A stretch of 64,000 bases of DNA from Anaspis maculata (lineage: Eukaryota; Arthropoda; Insecta; Coleoptera; Scraptiidae). Positions within the stretch are counted from its first letter, which is position 1, and each line of letters begins with the position of its first letter. Shown piece after piece: positions 27,991-41,100 of the stretch. A program made the position numbers and the translations under genes. The notes below the pieces were generated by a model. It made no database searches. It saw only the letters and a list, made by a program, of their open reading frames with translations, and had not been told where the DNA came from. The stretch lies in the NCBI GenBank assembly GCA_949128115.1, contig OX421962.1, positions 10,138,262 through 10,202,261 of the forward strand. The letters are read 5' to 3'.

Positions 27991-29161
27991 ATCCAAGTGC
28001 CAATCGTCTCCACCGCGTCTGTAATCGTAGTCTTGATTGTGTTGTTGCTGCTGCTGCTGCTGTTGTTGTTGTTGTTGTTGCTGCTGCTGAGGTGGCGGCT
28101 GCTGCTGTTGTGGCGGTTGTGGCTGTTGCCTATAATCGTGGTGGTGAGATTCGCGATTTTCATCAGAACGATCCGAGCCTTGCCGCTTGTATTCATGATG
28201 ATGCTCGTCGTGCTCTGGCGTTTCAGATCTGGGCAGCGACCCTGCTTTGACAGTTTGTTGTTGCTGACTCGAACCGCCATTGTTACCCCAACGATTCTCG
28301 TAATGCCCGGCAGTAGGCTGCTGCTGTTGCGCACCAAACTGCATCTGAGGCGGCTGCGACGAAGGCTGCTGCGGCCCAGAAGAGCTGTTGCGTTGACGTT
28401 GAAAACGCGGCGGCAGCTGGCTCTGAAAATGGCGCGAAAAACTCGGCCCGTTCTGTTGCGCTTCGCCGCCTCTCTGTTGTTGCTGTTGTTCTGAGGGTCC
28501 TGTGTGCAATTCAATCATTAGAATTAAAAACTTATAAACGCAACACAACACAACACACGTACCTTTCATTTGATTCCGGTTCGAAGCCGGTGGGAATTTC
28601 TTGCCTTCGATTTGGGTCAGCTGACGGAACGAGCTGCCTCCGCCGCTCCCGGCCTTGTCCTCGCTCTGGCCTTGCGGAGCGTTGGCGGTGGCGTCGTTCG
28701 GGGTGCGCGACCTGCTCTCCCTCTCCCGTTCCTTTTCCCTTTGGAAATCGGGCAGCGGTATTTCGGCCGGGATTATCGGTTTCGGGGGCACCACCGAAGG
28801 GTTGATGGTGCCTACGCCCTCCTCCTCTTGCCTGTTGCGCTTGCTCATTTTCTCTTCCAATTCCATCAGTTTTTTGGCGGCGCCTTGCTTAGTGGCCTCG
28901 TTGAAGCGTTTCTCTTCTTCCTCTTTGCGCTGCTTGGCTCTCAGCACCGTCAATTCCAGATCCTTGTTGTGTTGGTTGCGACGCTGTTTCCACAGGTCGT
29001 CTTCGCTTGATCTCTGCTGCCTGAGCGGCGGAGGTCCTCCTTGTCCTCCTGCTCCGCCCCCGCCGGATCCACCGCCACCGCCGCCGCCACCACCACCAGG
29101 ACCCCAACCTCTGGACGGAGGTCCGCTCATCGATCTTTCAGATTGCTCGTGATGGTGGTGG

Positions 29162-29193
<32 letters not shown>

Positions 29194-32100
29194 TTGTTGC
29201 TGCGGTTGTTGTTGTTGTTGTTGCTGCTGCTGCTGCGGCAGCGGCTGTTGGTGATGGTGACCATGTTGATGGTCCATTTGTAGTTGTTGTTGTTGTTGTT
29301 GATGCTGCTGCTGTTGTTGTTGCAGCTGATGATGATGATGATCCTTGTGTTGCTGTGATGCGAATGGTGGCGTTCTGTCTTTGCCCATGTCAGCTCGGCG
29401 CGAAGACCCATTATCCTCGCCAGATTCGTCATCGCTGAATGCCAATTTTTGACTGCAATAACATGAAATTTCAGTTTTGTTCGTTAAGTAGAATCAGCAA
29501 AACACGCCGACTGCGTTACAGGAGGCCCCTAGAGATACGGTGTTCCTAGAAAGTGAGTAAGCCCCAACGGGCGTGAGGCTCAGTAGCACACTTCTCTTTT
29601 GAAGGATCAGTGAAGCCGACTGGGGAAAAAACTATTGTGCTATTGTTATCTCCGAATAATCAGCAGTCATTTGCGAAAAACCAGGAGCCGCTACGACTTG
29701 TTCAAGAATTCAATGAAAAGACAGACAGACATCGAATTGCGGCTTATTAGTACAGTCGACCGATACATTAAAATAGGATTTACCTTGCAAAAGGTCGCGG
29801 AGATTCGAAAATTTGCAGTCTGGTACAGTTTTGTGTCCTGATTAACACACTAAGTTTTCAAATTCGGCAAGCCGCCGCTCGCTCCTCCACATTGGAAAGA
29901 TGATGCCGAAGGACCAAAAAAGAACCAATTTTCACCAATTCACTACTTATCGTCGTCTCACCTGCCGCAATGGAAACCTATGACTTTGTTGAAACTATTG
30001 ATGCATTTGCTGCCACGTCAGTCCCATTCTTCGCGGTTAAAGACAAATGATTCCTTCGGAAAACATCTAGTTTTTCTTGATTCTGAAAAGATTTTTTTCT
30101 CACGTGGAAATATGACCAGCTGACCTAATTTAAGTGAATTTCGATCAGCTTCTTTCTTCTTGCGCTAGTTCTGGTCTCATTGTTTGCATAACATCATTTG
30201 TTAACAAGGTGCACTGCAAGAAATGTTAAATTGCCAACACCAAATTCAACAGTCATTTTTTTATAATTGCCAGTGATCATGAAGTTCAATTTTAACAGGA
30301 ATTGATAGCTTGGACTGTTTTCTGTTGATTCAGCATGCGATCAAATCTCGAAATTCACGTGGGAGTACGAAAAATCAGTTTTTTTTAGCGCGCGGTAATC
30401 TGCAAAACCGCATCTAAATACCTGAAAATGGTCTTAACCAACGCAACATGAATTTGAACAATAAGTAACCTGAACTGGTTCTTCTGTCACTCATTGTTTT
30501 GGGTTTTGTAGTGTTGGTTACGACTATATTTTCAGGTGTTCAGATGCAGCTTTGCAGATTTACGCGCACTCTGAAAGAATTTATTTTTCGGCATTCCCAC
30601 GGGCATTTGGGGATTCGGTCCATGCTGTATAAGCAGAAAACAGTCCAAGGTATCATTTCCTGGGGAATTTAAAATTCCTGATCGATGGCAATAATGAAAA
30701 AATTTCTGTTGATTTGGTGTCGGCAATTTTACACTTCTTGCAATACACCTTGTCAACAAATGCTGTTGAGAAAATTATGAGACCAGGACGAGCTCAAGAA
30801 GAAAGAAGCTGATCGAAATCAACCTGAGTTAGGTCAGTTTGTGACATTTTCGCATGAGAAAAAAATGTTTCCAAAATCAAGAAAAACTAGACTTTTGCCA
30901 AGGGAATTATTTCTTTTTAACCACGAAAAATCGCACTGGCGTGGCAGTAAATGCTATCAAGGGCTTCACTACAGTCATGTGGTTCCATTGCGGTAAGGCA
31001 GACGGCGATGCACAATAGTTTAGTGAAAAGTGGCTTTTTTTGGGTCCTTCGGCACTAACTTTTCGATGTGGAGGACCGAGCGGCGGCTTACCGAATTCGA
31101 AAACTCAGTATGTTAATCAGGATACAAAACTGTACCAGACGGCAAATTTTCGACTCTCCGCGACCTTTTGCAAGGTAGAACCTACCCATTGCCTGGACTA
31201 TACAGGTTGTCCCGTTTTTCAACGCTCACTATGGGTATCTCGAAAACGGTAAGAGATACAAAGTCTGTTAAATTACAAAAAAGTTGCGCAATTTTATGAC
31301 TATCTCAAATATGTCAAAATATCCAAGATATCTTTGGTCATTTCTGAAATATCCCGAAAAAACTGAAAAATGCCGAATTCGAAAATTTCAAATCACTTCT
31401 TTATTATGACAGGTATCAATTTGAAAACTGGTATTCTGACATTTTTGAAGGTCCTTAATCGACTGACGGTCATAATTTTTTCCTACGCCTACTAGTTTTT
31501 GAGATATGACATTTAACTTAATTTTTTCTTATGGACACCATATTATTTCTCCACCCCATAAAACTCACCTTTTCTTTCTCTTTACAAAGATATAAAACAC
31601 TTGTAGCATTTTTGTCAAAATAACCTATAAAAATTGGAAAAACCATTTCTGGGGCGAAAAAATCTAGTTATCGGTTTGGTTGCCATGCTCTCGTTACATA
31701 ATAACAATGGCATTCGGTTGCCATGGTCGGTTGATTTAAATAAAAGTTGGGTTACATTCCGTTTTAATGTATTTGGTAATCATAATGAATAAAAATAAAA
31801 CAAATACAAAACCAAGTAGGTATAACACAAAATAACATCGCAATAGCAATAAACATTTATAATTTACAATTACTCGAAATGGAGTCTATTTTGCGAGGAA
31901 CGCTCCAAGATCGAATTTATGGTTCATGACGGAACATCCCAAAGCAACCAAGAGCTGGAAGCAAGGAGTTGCTGATGCGTTCCAGTCAATCAACCCGCAT
32001 GATATCAGCGCAGCCGTTGAAAATATGGCTAAAAGGCACACAACTCTGCGCAGAGAAAAATTAACTCCATTTCGAGTAATTGCAAATTATAAACGTTCAT

Positions 32101-35100
32101 TGCTATTGCGATGTTATTTTGTGTTATACTTGGTTTTGTATTTGTTTTGTTTTTTTTTATTTATTATCATTATCAAATACATAAAAACGGAATGTAACCC
32201 AACTTTTTCCAAAATCAACCGACCATGGCAACCGAATGCCATTGTTATTATGTCACGAGAGCATGGCAACCGAACCGGTAACTAGATTTTTTCGCCCCAG
32301 AAATGGTTTTTCCAATTTTTATAGGTTATTTTGACAAAAATGCTACAAGTGTTTTATATCTTTGTGAAGAGGAAGAAAAGGTGAGTTTTATGGGGTGGAA
32401 AAATAATATGGTGTCCATAAGAAAAAATTAAGTTAACTGTCATATCTCAAAAACTAGTAGACGTGGGGAAAAATTATGACCGTCAGTCGATCAAGGACCT
32501 TCAAAAATGTCAGGATACCAATTTTCAAATTGATAGCTGTCATAATAAAGAAGTGATTCAAAATTTTCGAATTCGGCATTTTTCAGTTTTTTTGGGATAT
32601 TTAAGAAATGACCGAAGATATCTTGGATATCTTGACATATTTGAGATAGTCATAAAATTGCGCAACTTTTTTGTAATTTAACCGACTTTGTAGCTCTTAC
32701 CGTTTCCGAGATACCCATAGTGAGCGTTGAAAAACGGGACACCCTGTATAGCGGACTTCCTATGAAAATGCGCTAAAAAAAAAACTTCCGGTACACACAT
32801 ATAATCAATTTCACGGGTATCTGCATTAGAGCAAGCTATGGAAAAATTATTTTTTGTTGGAAGGAATGAGTAGGAATCCATAACCGTCGTCGCAGATAAT
32901 TTGTGTAAATGTGGTATGTGAAAAGGTTAGGTATTGTGGCAGATGTCAGTCATGTCACCCGTCGCGCGGTGTGATGCACATCAAGTCAAAATGTTTAGTT
33001 TAATTGGGGAAAACAGATAAACACGTGTTCCTCGGAGTGTAAATTTGCTGGACACCGTCTTCACTGGTTGCTCTGGTTCTGGTAGTGGCGGCCAGTGAGC
33101 CAGTGTATAAAATGACGCCAAAGGAAGTCAGCGGCAGCACTAAAGGGAAGAAAAATTAATGAAAATGCTGTCCAGTGGCCCCAGTGAGGTTGAGAAAATT
33201 CGCTTCCATGGACATTGATTTATGGAGTTGCACTGTACAAGACAAGACAGTCGAGACACGACGCGTGAGTGCACTCTGTGTTGGAAGATCTTCTCAACAT
33301 GAAATTATTGAGCATTTCATGTCCCTTCTTCATCTTCTTTTGGCTTGTATGCTGTTTTTAGTGTTGTAGAGCACGTAGTACTTCCTACTATCAGTCCTAC
33401 TTCCCTTTAGTGCTGCCGCTGACTTCCTTTGGCGTCATTTTATACACTGGCTCACTGGCCGCCACTACCAAAGCACAAGTAACCCGTGAAGACGGTGTCC
33501 AGCTAATTGACACTCCGAGGAACACGTGTTTTCCCCAAATAAACTGAACATTTTGACTAGACGTGCATCACACCGCGCGACGGGTGACATCTGCCACAAT
33601 ACCTAACCTTTTCACATACCACATTTACACAAACCTTCTGCGACGACGGTTATGGATTCCTACTCATTCCTACCAACAAAAAATAATTTTTCCATAGCTT
33701 GCTCTAATGCAGATAGCCGTGAAATTGATTATAGTAAAGAGTGATCGAATGATCTAATTGAGCCTTTCATGTAACAGGTACATTCATTTCGCCTCTAATT
33801 TTCTAGGAGAAAAAGTTTCTTAGTAATCTATGACGTCACTCGGTCAACCTCGAGCGCAAGCCAAACGTGATCTACTTTACCGACATTTTAGCGTCTTGAA
33901 GTTCAAATCACGTTTTATCAGTTTTCTTTCATTCTTCAATACCAGGAAGGTATTGGAAATGTTCGAGTGCTTTTCAAGCACATAGAAAATTATTGCACCC
34001 ATATTCTTTATCTCTGCCCACATTTCAAGACAAAATAGTGAAAACACGTCAAAATTGACGCAGAGTTTTTTTCTCGGATCAGCTGTTCGTCGCTCGGCAG
34101 AGTTCAACGCGTTCGCGTTACCGAGTCCGTAGAAGTTCTAGCAACGAATTCTACTGACGTACCTGGTGCCACCTGTTAACGTGCGTGGGTCTCAGGATGC
34201 GTGACGTCACGCGATTTTTTTTTCGAGGCCTAAACGAACGCAAAAAATCAAATAAGAAATATGTGAGCTCTACGAAGGCTCTAGTATTTGAATTATTTTT
34301 TCCCAAAACCCGTGGAACACCCCATTAAAGTTATCTCTCGCCGGAACACTGCTGAATTTCATATGACCACCGACTGCAATTTTAAACATTTGATATGACT
34401 TCACGACTTTGCTGGAAACAGTTACACATGGTAAAACGCCGCTGTAGTGATAGCTTCTTTCGCTGTTGACCGCTTTTGAAGGTTTCGAGTCTATGTTGAA
34501 GCTGAAAACGTATGAAAGCCCGACGGTTGGAACAAGGTAGTGACGATTTTATTTCTAAGTTTTCTCGGTAAAAGAAATTATAAAAGTTTTCGACCACTTT
34601 CAAATTTGGCGCGATGAAGTCCTAATCTTTTATCGGCGGCAGAGAAGCAGGCTTGATAACATTGTGAATTGTGATTACAAAACTTACAAAGAAAAGCACT
34701 AGCGTCAAAATGAACAGCTGATTATTAAACGTTAAATAGACATCGTGGTTTTCATTAGTAAAATAGTGCACTTGTACTTCGTGTTCCTCTGCTTCGTGGT
34801 GTTTTGCCTGAATATGGAGCGATGAAAAATTAGGTTACGTTCGCAAATGTCAACACTCGGCAGCAAAGTGACAATGACACGCGGTATTTACCTAGGTAAC
34901 GGAGGTGGGGTCTCCCCACTTCTGTCGAAAGATTAAGGCGTCACAGCCCGCCTGAAGCTTAGTAGATTTGAAATCGTTCGGAAAAGTAGCCACTTTCAAG
35001 GTAAATTTTGAAACACTTGAAAAATTTTTTTTCGACTTCTCACAAAAAGTTTCCTTGTTTTTAGGGCTCTACATTCGATTAGTATGATTTTTTCAACACC

Positions 35101-38100
35101 GCCCTTGATTACATTCACTGATCGGCCATTCGCTCCAGAAGTGCGCCACTGAGTTTTCGGTTCAAAACACGTTCTTTGTCAGATTGCGAGGGGAACATAA
35201 TAATAGACCGGAGAAGTATAGAAGTGATGACGTCGCAGCATGGCGGTTGATTTTTGTTTGACATTTCCTGGGGGCTCGCAACAAACAAAAGTCAGTGCAA
35301 AATGGCAACACAACAAACAAAACACAAAAACATCACGTCCATGTCACGTTTGTTTGCCTCCAGAAAATGTCAAACAAATGTCAACCGCCATGTTGTTACG
35401 TCACACTTCTCCAGTCTATACTATTACCATTACCTACCTGCTGAACTGTGCATGTTTATCATGCACCTGTACTTGAACTGGAGTTCCCAATCACAGCCTG
35501 GTAATAACACTTCTCAAAAGCCTAAGTTTTTACCATTTGCAAAGCTAGCTATATGTTTGCTTTGTAGTACTTGGGGCCACAGAATAGCTATATACAGAAG
35601 CGTGACTAGAAAAGGATATCAAAAATTAGAGTGGGATAAAAAAAATGACCAGAAGGCGGTCCTTGAGTGCTACTCGGCAGTATTCGGTATAGTTTCGTTA
35701 CCTTCCGTGTTATGTGGGCAATCCTATTGGGCACTGAGCGAGAGATGGGCACAGCGATGAGGACGCGCGAAGCGTTTGAAATGGCCAAGTAGACTGGGAA
35801 TATTTGGCATTTGATTTTTCATGTCACTCTGACATTTCGATTTTCGAAAACATTTTCTTCGGCATTTTCAAAACATTTTCACCATGAACGATGCAGAACA
35901 GGTGAAGCTGAAAAGGAAATGGGGCGTTGCATGTTCGTACAAAGATTCCGGCTACAGATTCTATTCTGAAAGTGACAGTGAAGACTGAGAGCCTTTATCG
36001 CCGGCTCTTTCGATTTCCGAAAGACACAGCAATGTAAGTACCTACATACATACACAATTGTACAGTTTCTACATTCGTATTATTTCACCAAAAATTCACA
36101 TTAATTCTGCTTCTTGGCGTGTGTTATGTTATCTTGCACGTATTTGATTTATTTTTGCTTCAGGTGTAAAATTTGGATCGAGAACAGTGGTCGTGATGGA
36201 CTTCATTTCAATGGATGGACTTCGATGGATTTCATTGGCAAGATAAACCAACTTCCATCTACAAGTAGTGGTTGTTTCACAAGTGTTTCCGACGAAGGAT
36301 CGAGTTCTTGTGGAGACATAATTTATGTGACCAGCCAGCAGTTGAAAAAACCTAAAATACTGCAGAATATTTGAGGTAGGTACCTAATCAAAGATGAAAT
36401 AAGAATTTTTCATAGCAATAAAAATGTTTCAGTTTCTGAGATGATCGGTGACTTAGATGGACAGAGAGAAAAGCCGCCGCAGATGTCTCCAGCTCAAACT
36501 GAGACTTCCGAAACAAGAGAGTCTTCAGCTGAGACTCAAACTCCTCGAAGCTTTGAGGCAGAACTCATCAAGAAAAGTCACGCTGTTGGAAAAAAATGTC
36601 CATCTCCAAAAAGAAAATGCGGCTTTGAAGAAAGAGATCGAGGAGAATTTTAGGAAAAGTAGTCAAGATTCGGACATGAATCCAGTTTCAATTTTTGTGC
36701 TACAAACTTTTAAATTCCGAATTATCCAAGCTAGCCGAAGTGCAATAAGCCAATCCATTGAAAAGAAATTGCCATGGCCGACGTCAGCTTGATGAATTCA
36801 AAAAGTTTGCTTTGTTATTATATTTTTTGGGCCCCAAATGTTACAAGCTCTTGAAAAAAAGCACTTGTTCTGCCATCAAAAACTGTTTTAGAAAAATATG
36901 TCAGACAGGTTCATATGGTTTTCCACTGGAGTTGATGAAAATTTCTTTGACTTTTTGTAACTGAAAGTCGACAAAATGGACATAGCAGACACAGTTTGCA
37001 CACTGTTTTGTATTATACTGTTAATTGGTCTTCATTATAATAAACCATTCTACACTTGTTCCTTAACTTTTTTAATTACACCTACTTACGGCTGTGATGG
37101 AAAAAAAATTCGCACGGCTTCTTTGAAAAATTAGCTGAACTCACTTTCGATACATAATAACTTTTTTGATGCAGTCCCAATGGAGATTATTGGAGCAGAT
37201 ACAGTCTAGAATACCCCAATCAAAGGTAATTTCCATTGAAACTGGTTTAAAAAGCAAAAAGTGACATTTAATCAATGAAAAAAAGAAAACCAACTGTAAG
37301 ACCTTCAGCAAAGAAAAGGGAATGATGAATAATAAATAATTCACCCCACTTCTCATTCTGCGGCATTTTTTTACGCCCACCTCTACGAAAATTTACCAAC
37401 AAAATGGCGCAAGGTCACCGGTAACCAAGGCAAAAGATCAAAGGGACCGCCACGAGTGATGCTTCTGTATATAGCTATTCTGTGTTGGGGCCATGGACAA
37501 TGGACATGTACGCCATAATTAGTCCAGTTTGATCCAGGTGTTGTTAAAAACTGTAAAATCACCAAAGCACCGCTGGTTTTTCAATATTTTTGGTGCATCT
37601 GCTACTTTGACAATCAACAAATCTTGAAATAAACGTTGAATTGCATAGATACGTTGGACTTTGAACACTTCTGGTTCATTGCAAATTCTCAGAGGAACTG
37701 GAATCCGCGATGCGCGATACCGCGGCAGTAACTTGACGCTAATTCATAAATGAGTTTGAATAATTATGGGTTCAGGATAATCTTCTATATAGTATTGATA
37801 AACAATAGTTTGCAATAATATTGGGATTCGCGTATCTTGTCTTTGGGTACTTTCTTCTGGATTCCCGTGGTTATGTCTCTCCTGTGATGGCCAAGAACCT
37901 GGTTCATAAAAAAAAAATTGACAACTTTTCACTTTGCACTTTTTTCAGACCATAAGCGTCCGATTTAGACCAGAATTTTTTCAAACTACATAGTGAAGTT
38001 GCAAAAGATGCTTCATGAAATAGGCCCCTGGGCAACACAGTACTTGGGGTTCCCGCAGTCGACGGGCGTTAATTAATCGAAAATAAAAAACCAAATTACT

Positions 38101-41100
38101 TGTAATCGATATCGTCGTGCCCAGTCCAGCCCATGTCCTTGTCGATCTCGTCCATGCGACTGAGCTCTTCCTCTTTGATGATGGGCCTGGGGGTCGCGTC
38201 GTCGATGGCGTCCGCCATCATCCTGTGCGGTTGTCGGCCGTCCGGCCTGCCGCCGCCCCTGCCATTCATCGATGGAGGCATCTGCTGCTGCTGATTGTGA
38301 ATACCGCTTCCAGTCGGCGGTCCCATGTTACCTTTGTACATAAAATTGGGCAGCACAGCTCGCATGTGCGGCGGAATCTGCTGGCCGAGGCCGACCTGGG
38401 CCGCTAGCTGCGGCGGGCCACCCAGCGGCACCGAGCTGCTGCCGTTGCGCGGCGGCATGCCGGAATCGACGCCGCCGCCTGCGCTTCCACCACCTGCCCC
38501 GATGGGCCGCGATCCACCCTGTATCCACGATCCCTCGGTTTGAGGGCGCAGGCTTAGCCCGGGCGTGTATTGCTGCGGCGGAACGTCTGAAGAACCGGCG
38601 CGTGCGGGGCCGCCATCGCCAACGGACAAGCTGGGGAATTCGTGCTGAAACTGCGGGCTCTGGTAGAGCGGCGGGTGCAGCGGATCCGGTCCGCTCATCA
38701 CCGCGCTCCAGGATTTGTCGTGTGCAGCTTGCGCGGCTGCGGCGTGGTGGGCAGCTGCAGCAGCAGCTTGGGCCGCCGAAGCGGCCTGCGCCGCCGCTGC
38801 ATTCGCCGCAGCATTCTGAGGATGAGGACCAGTCATGCCGATCATCGGAACGCCGCCTCCTGAGCCGGCGGCATTCACCGCAGTAGGTGCTACCGTCGCT
38901 GCTGCTGCTGTTGCAGCCGCCGCTGCCGCCACCGGAGGGGGTACATGATGCGGATGAAGTTTGTTCTGTGGTGGGATAGTGGTCGTCACGGGCAGAGCGA
39001 TCGCAGCCTGATGGGAAGTCAGCTGAGGCCCCACAGTCTGTGGAGTGCCATTGTTTGCCGCTGATGTGGCCGCTGTTGTTGTCGTCGTCTATATTTTTCA
39101 AACATGAAAATTAAGGATAACAATTATTGTTGTAACAAAAACTCGCTGGTGCATACAGTAAAACTTTATTAAAAATACAACTTTATTAAAAATTAAACTT
39201 TATTAAAAATTAAACTTCATTGAAAATTCAACTTTATTAAAAATCGAACTTTATTAAAACGCCTGCAGCTCAACCTCCTAGAGCTCAGCCTACATTTTTC
39301 AACTTAACCGACAACTTCATTTCAACTTTTTCTGACCAACTTCATCCGAAAGTACATCATGTGAGAACATTTTAGCCAAGAGTTCGCCAAAATTCGTTTG
39401 GCGGAACATCCTCAAAAGGCCTCCTGAAGGCCTCCTGAAAACCAAATTTATCGTGCACAGCGACTTTTTTCCCTGTTTCCCGTGAAAACTATGATAGGTA
39501 GGCAAAAGTTTTCAGGCACGAAGTTGTAGAGAATAAAATTGTTTACAAAAATGTCCCTGGTAGCATAGGCCTTCCTTCTTTAGTTTAGCCGTCAGAGTGT
39601 CTCAAAGTTGTACGACATGAATTATATATAAAAAAATAAAAAGTAATTTCTCTGACCTCCCGAAGAAATAGACCTATTCGGTGAAAACGAGAGAGACAGA
39701 CTTATACAGAAATCTGTGAGAAAAGAGACACAAAGTGAGTTGCGCGCGCATATGAACGACCATCTAGGGATTTTTTTTTATTCGTTTATTTAACGTCGGC
39801 CTATTTCCGCAACGAGGCCTAACACCGACGCCGGTGAATGCTTTCCTCCACTATACCGGAAATTTTGCCGAGCCCCTGTGTGTTCCAACACAGGGTAGGG
39901 ATTTTTAACGACCACCAACATCGCATGGGGTCGGCACCATCGTTCGTATTTTACGTGCTATGCGACACACGGCGCGTCTTGCATTTAGCAAGCATTCCAA
40001 CTAAACCAAGAAGCTTGTTTTTCGAGGCCGAAAATCCGTCCCCGGCGGAGATCGAACCCGCGACCTCTGGAGTGGTAGTCGAACGCGCTAACTAACCACA
40101 CCACAAGCTCCTCAAAGGGAAATTTAGCATGAGGTTTGCGCTCATATTCCCTGATATTCCCTGTATGTTTCATTTTTGACGGAGCATGTGGATTAAGACT
40201 TCAACTGCCGTCATTTTGACGTTTACGCTAGTGAGAATCCACTGCTGAATGATGAGGTGACCTCCACTCAACATGGAACAAGATGTGGGCCAGGGGGCCA
40301 ATTTTCTTCTCTTCGCAACTTTAAAAAACGTTCGCAAGTTTGCGATTTCTGTAAATTCCAATTTTTGAGCCATCGTTTCTTTACGTATGCGCATCGATGC
40401 GCACGTTTTCATACGTTTTGCTGCGAGCGGACCTGGACTGGCGCAAGTCACTTTGCGTATACGCTTTCATGATGAAATGAGGTTAGGTAGTAATGTTTTC
40501 ATTGTTATCAATAAAACAAACAGCATTGCTGAAGGTATGTTGCGATCATGGTGCCGAGTCAGGTGGCTAATGAGATACAGCACGGAATAACTTCACGAAT
40601 GCGTCCTAAATAAAGAATTACTCACTCTTCTGTCATTCTTTTCAATCATCAGCTTCAGGGACACTGTTTGAAACTTGTCACGATGATGTTTAATTTTTTT
40701 CTTTTCATCGTCTGCAGTCTGCAGTGAAGCTTTGCATTTGCTCCCCACTAACGAGATCCAGGTTTTTGGAAATAGGTAATAATGTTCAGTTGTCTTCAAC
40801 TGAACAACAAATTCAACTGTGAGTAGATAGATCTTGTCAAAATATTACAAAAACTCATAAACCGCTTTGTAGAGTTCGGCCTATTGTCAAAGATACAGCC
40901 CTTTATAGTTAATTTTTTTTGGATTTCAAAAATTTGTAACTCAGGAACATTTCGACAAAATTAGCCTAAATTTAGCGTTGACTGGTTTTAATGGCTACTT
41001 TTCCAATTTTTATGATGGTACAGGGTGTTCACGTATAAATTGGAGGCTTCCGCTCAAACATAGTTTCAAAAATTTAAGACCACTTTTTTTTCGCAGGTTT

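Larger units (their letters stand above)
29453..38099 (-). other. Intron 3 of nocte (8,647 nt)
   Basis: Almost filled with inverted-repeat elements (29781-31177, 31201-32748, 32801-33732, 35200-35425), a partial repeat related to the 16-19 kb element (33880-34180), and a P-element relic (35578-37484). 34200-35190 and 37500-38090 hold nothing I recognise. Confidence 0.8.

Noticed and set aside
35254..35760. 168-residue plus-strand frame ending in SYWALSERWAQR
   Set aside because: Spans a MITE palindrome and the left end of the P-element relic; no domain recognised.
38771..39101. Alternative minus-strand frame rich in Cys/Ser in exon 3
   Set aside because: Out-of-frame shadow of the Ala-rich region of exon 3.
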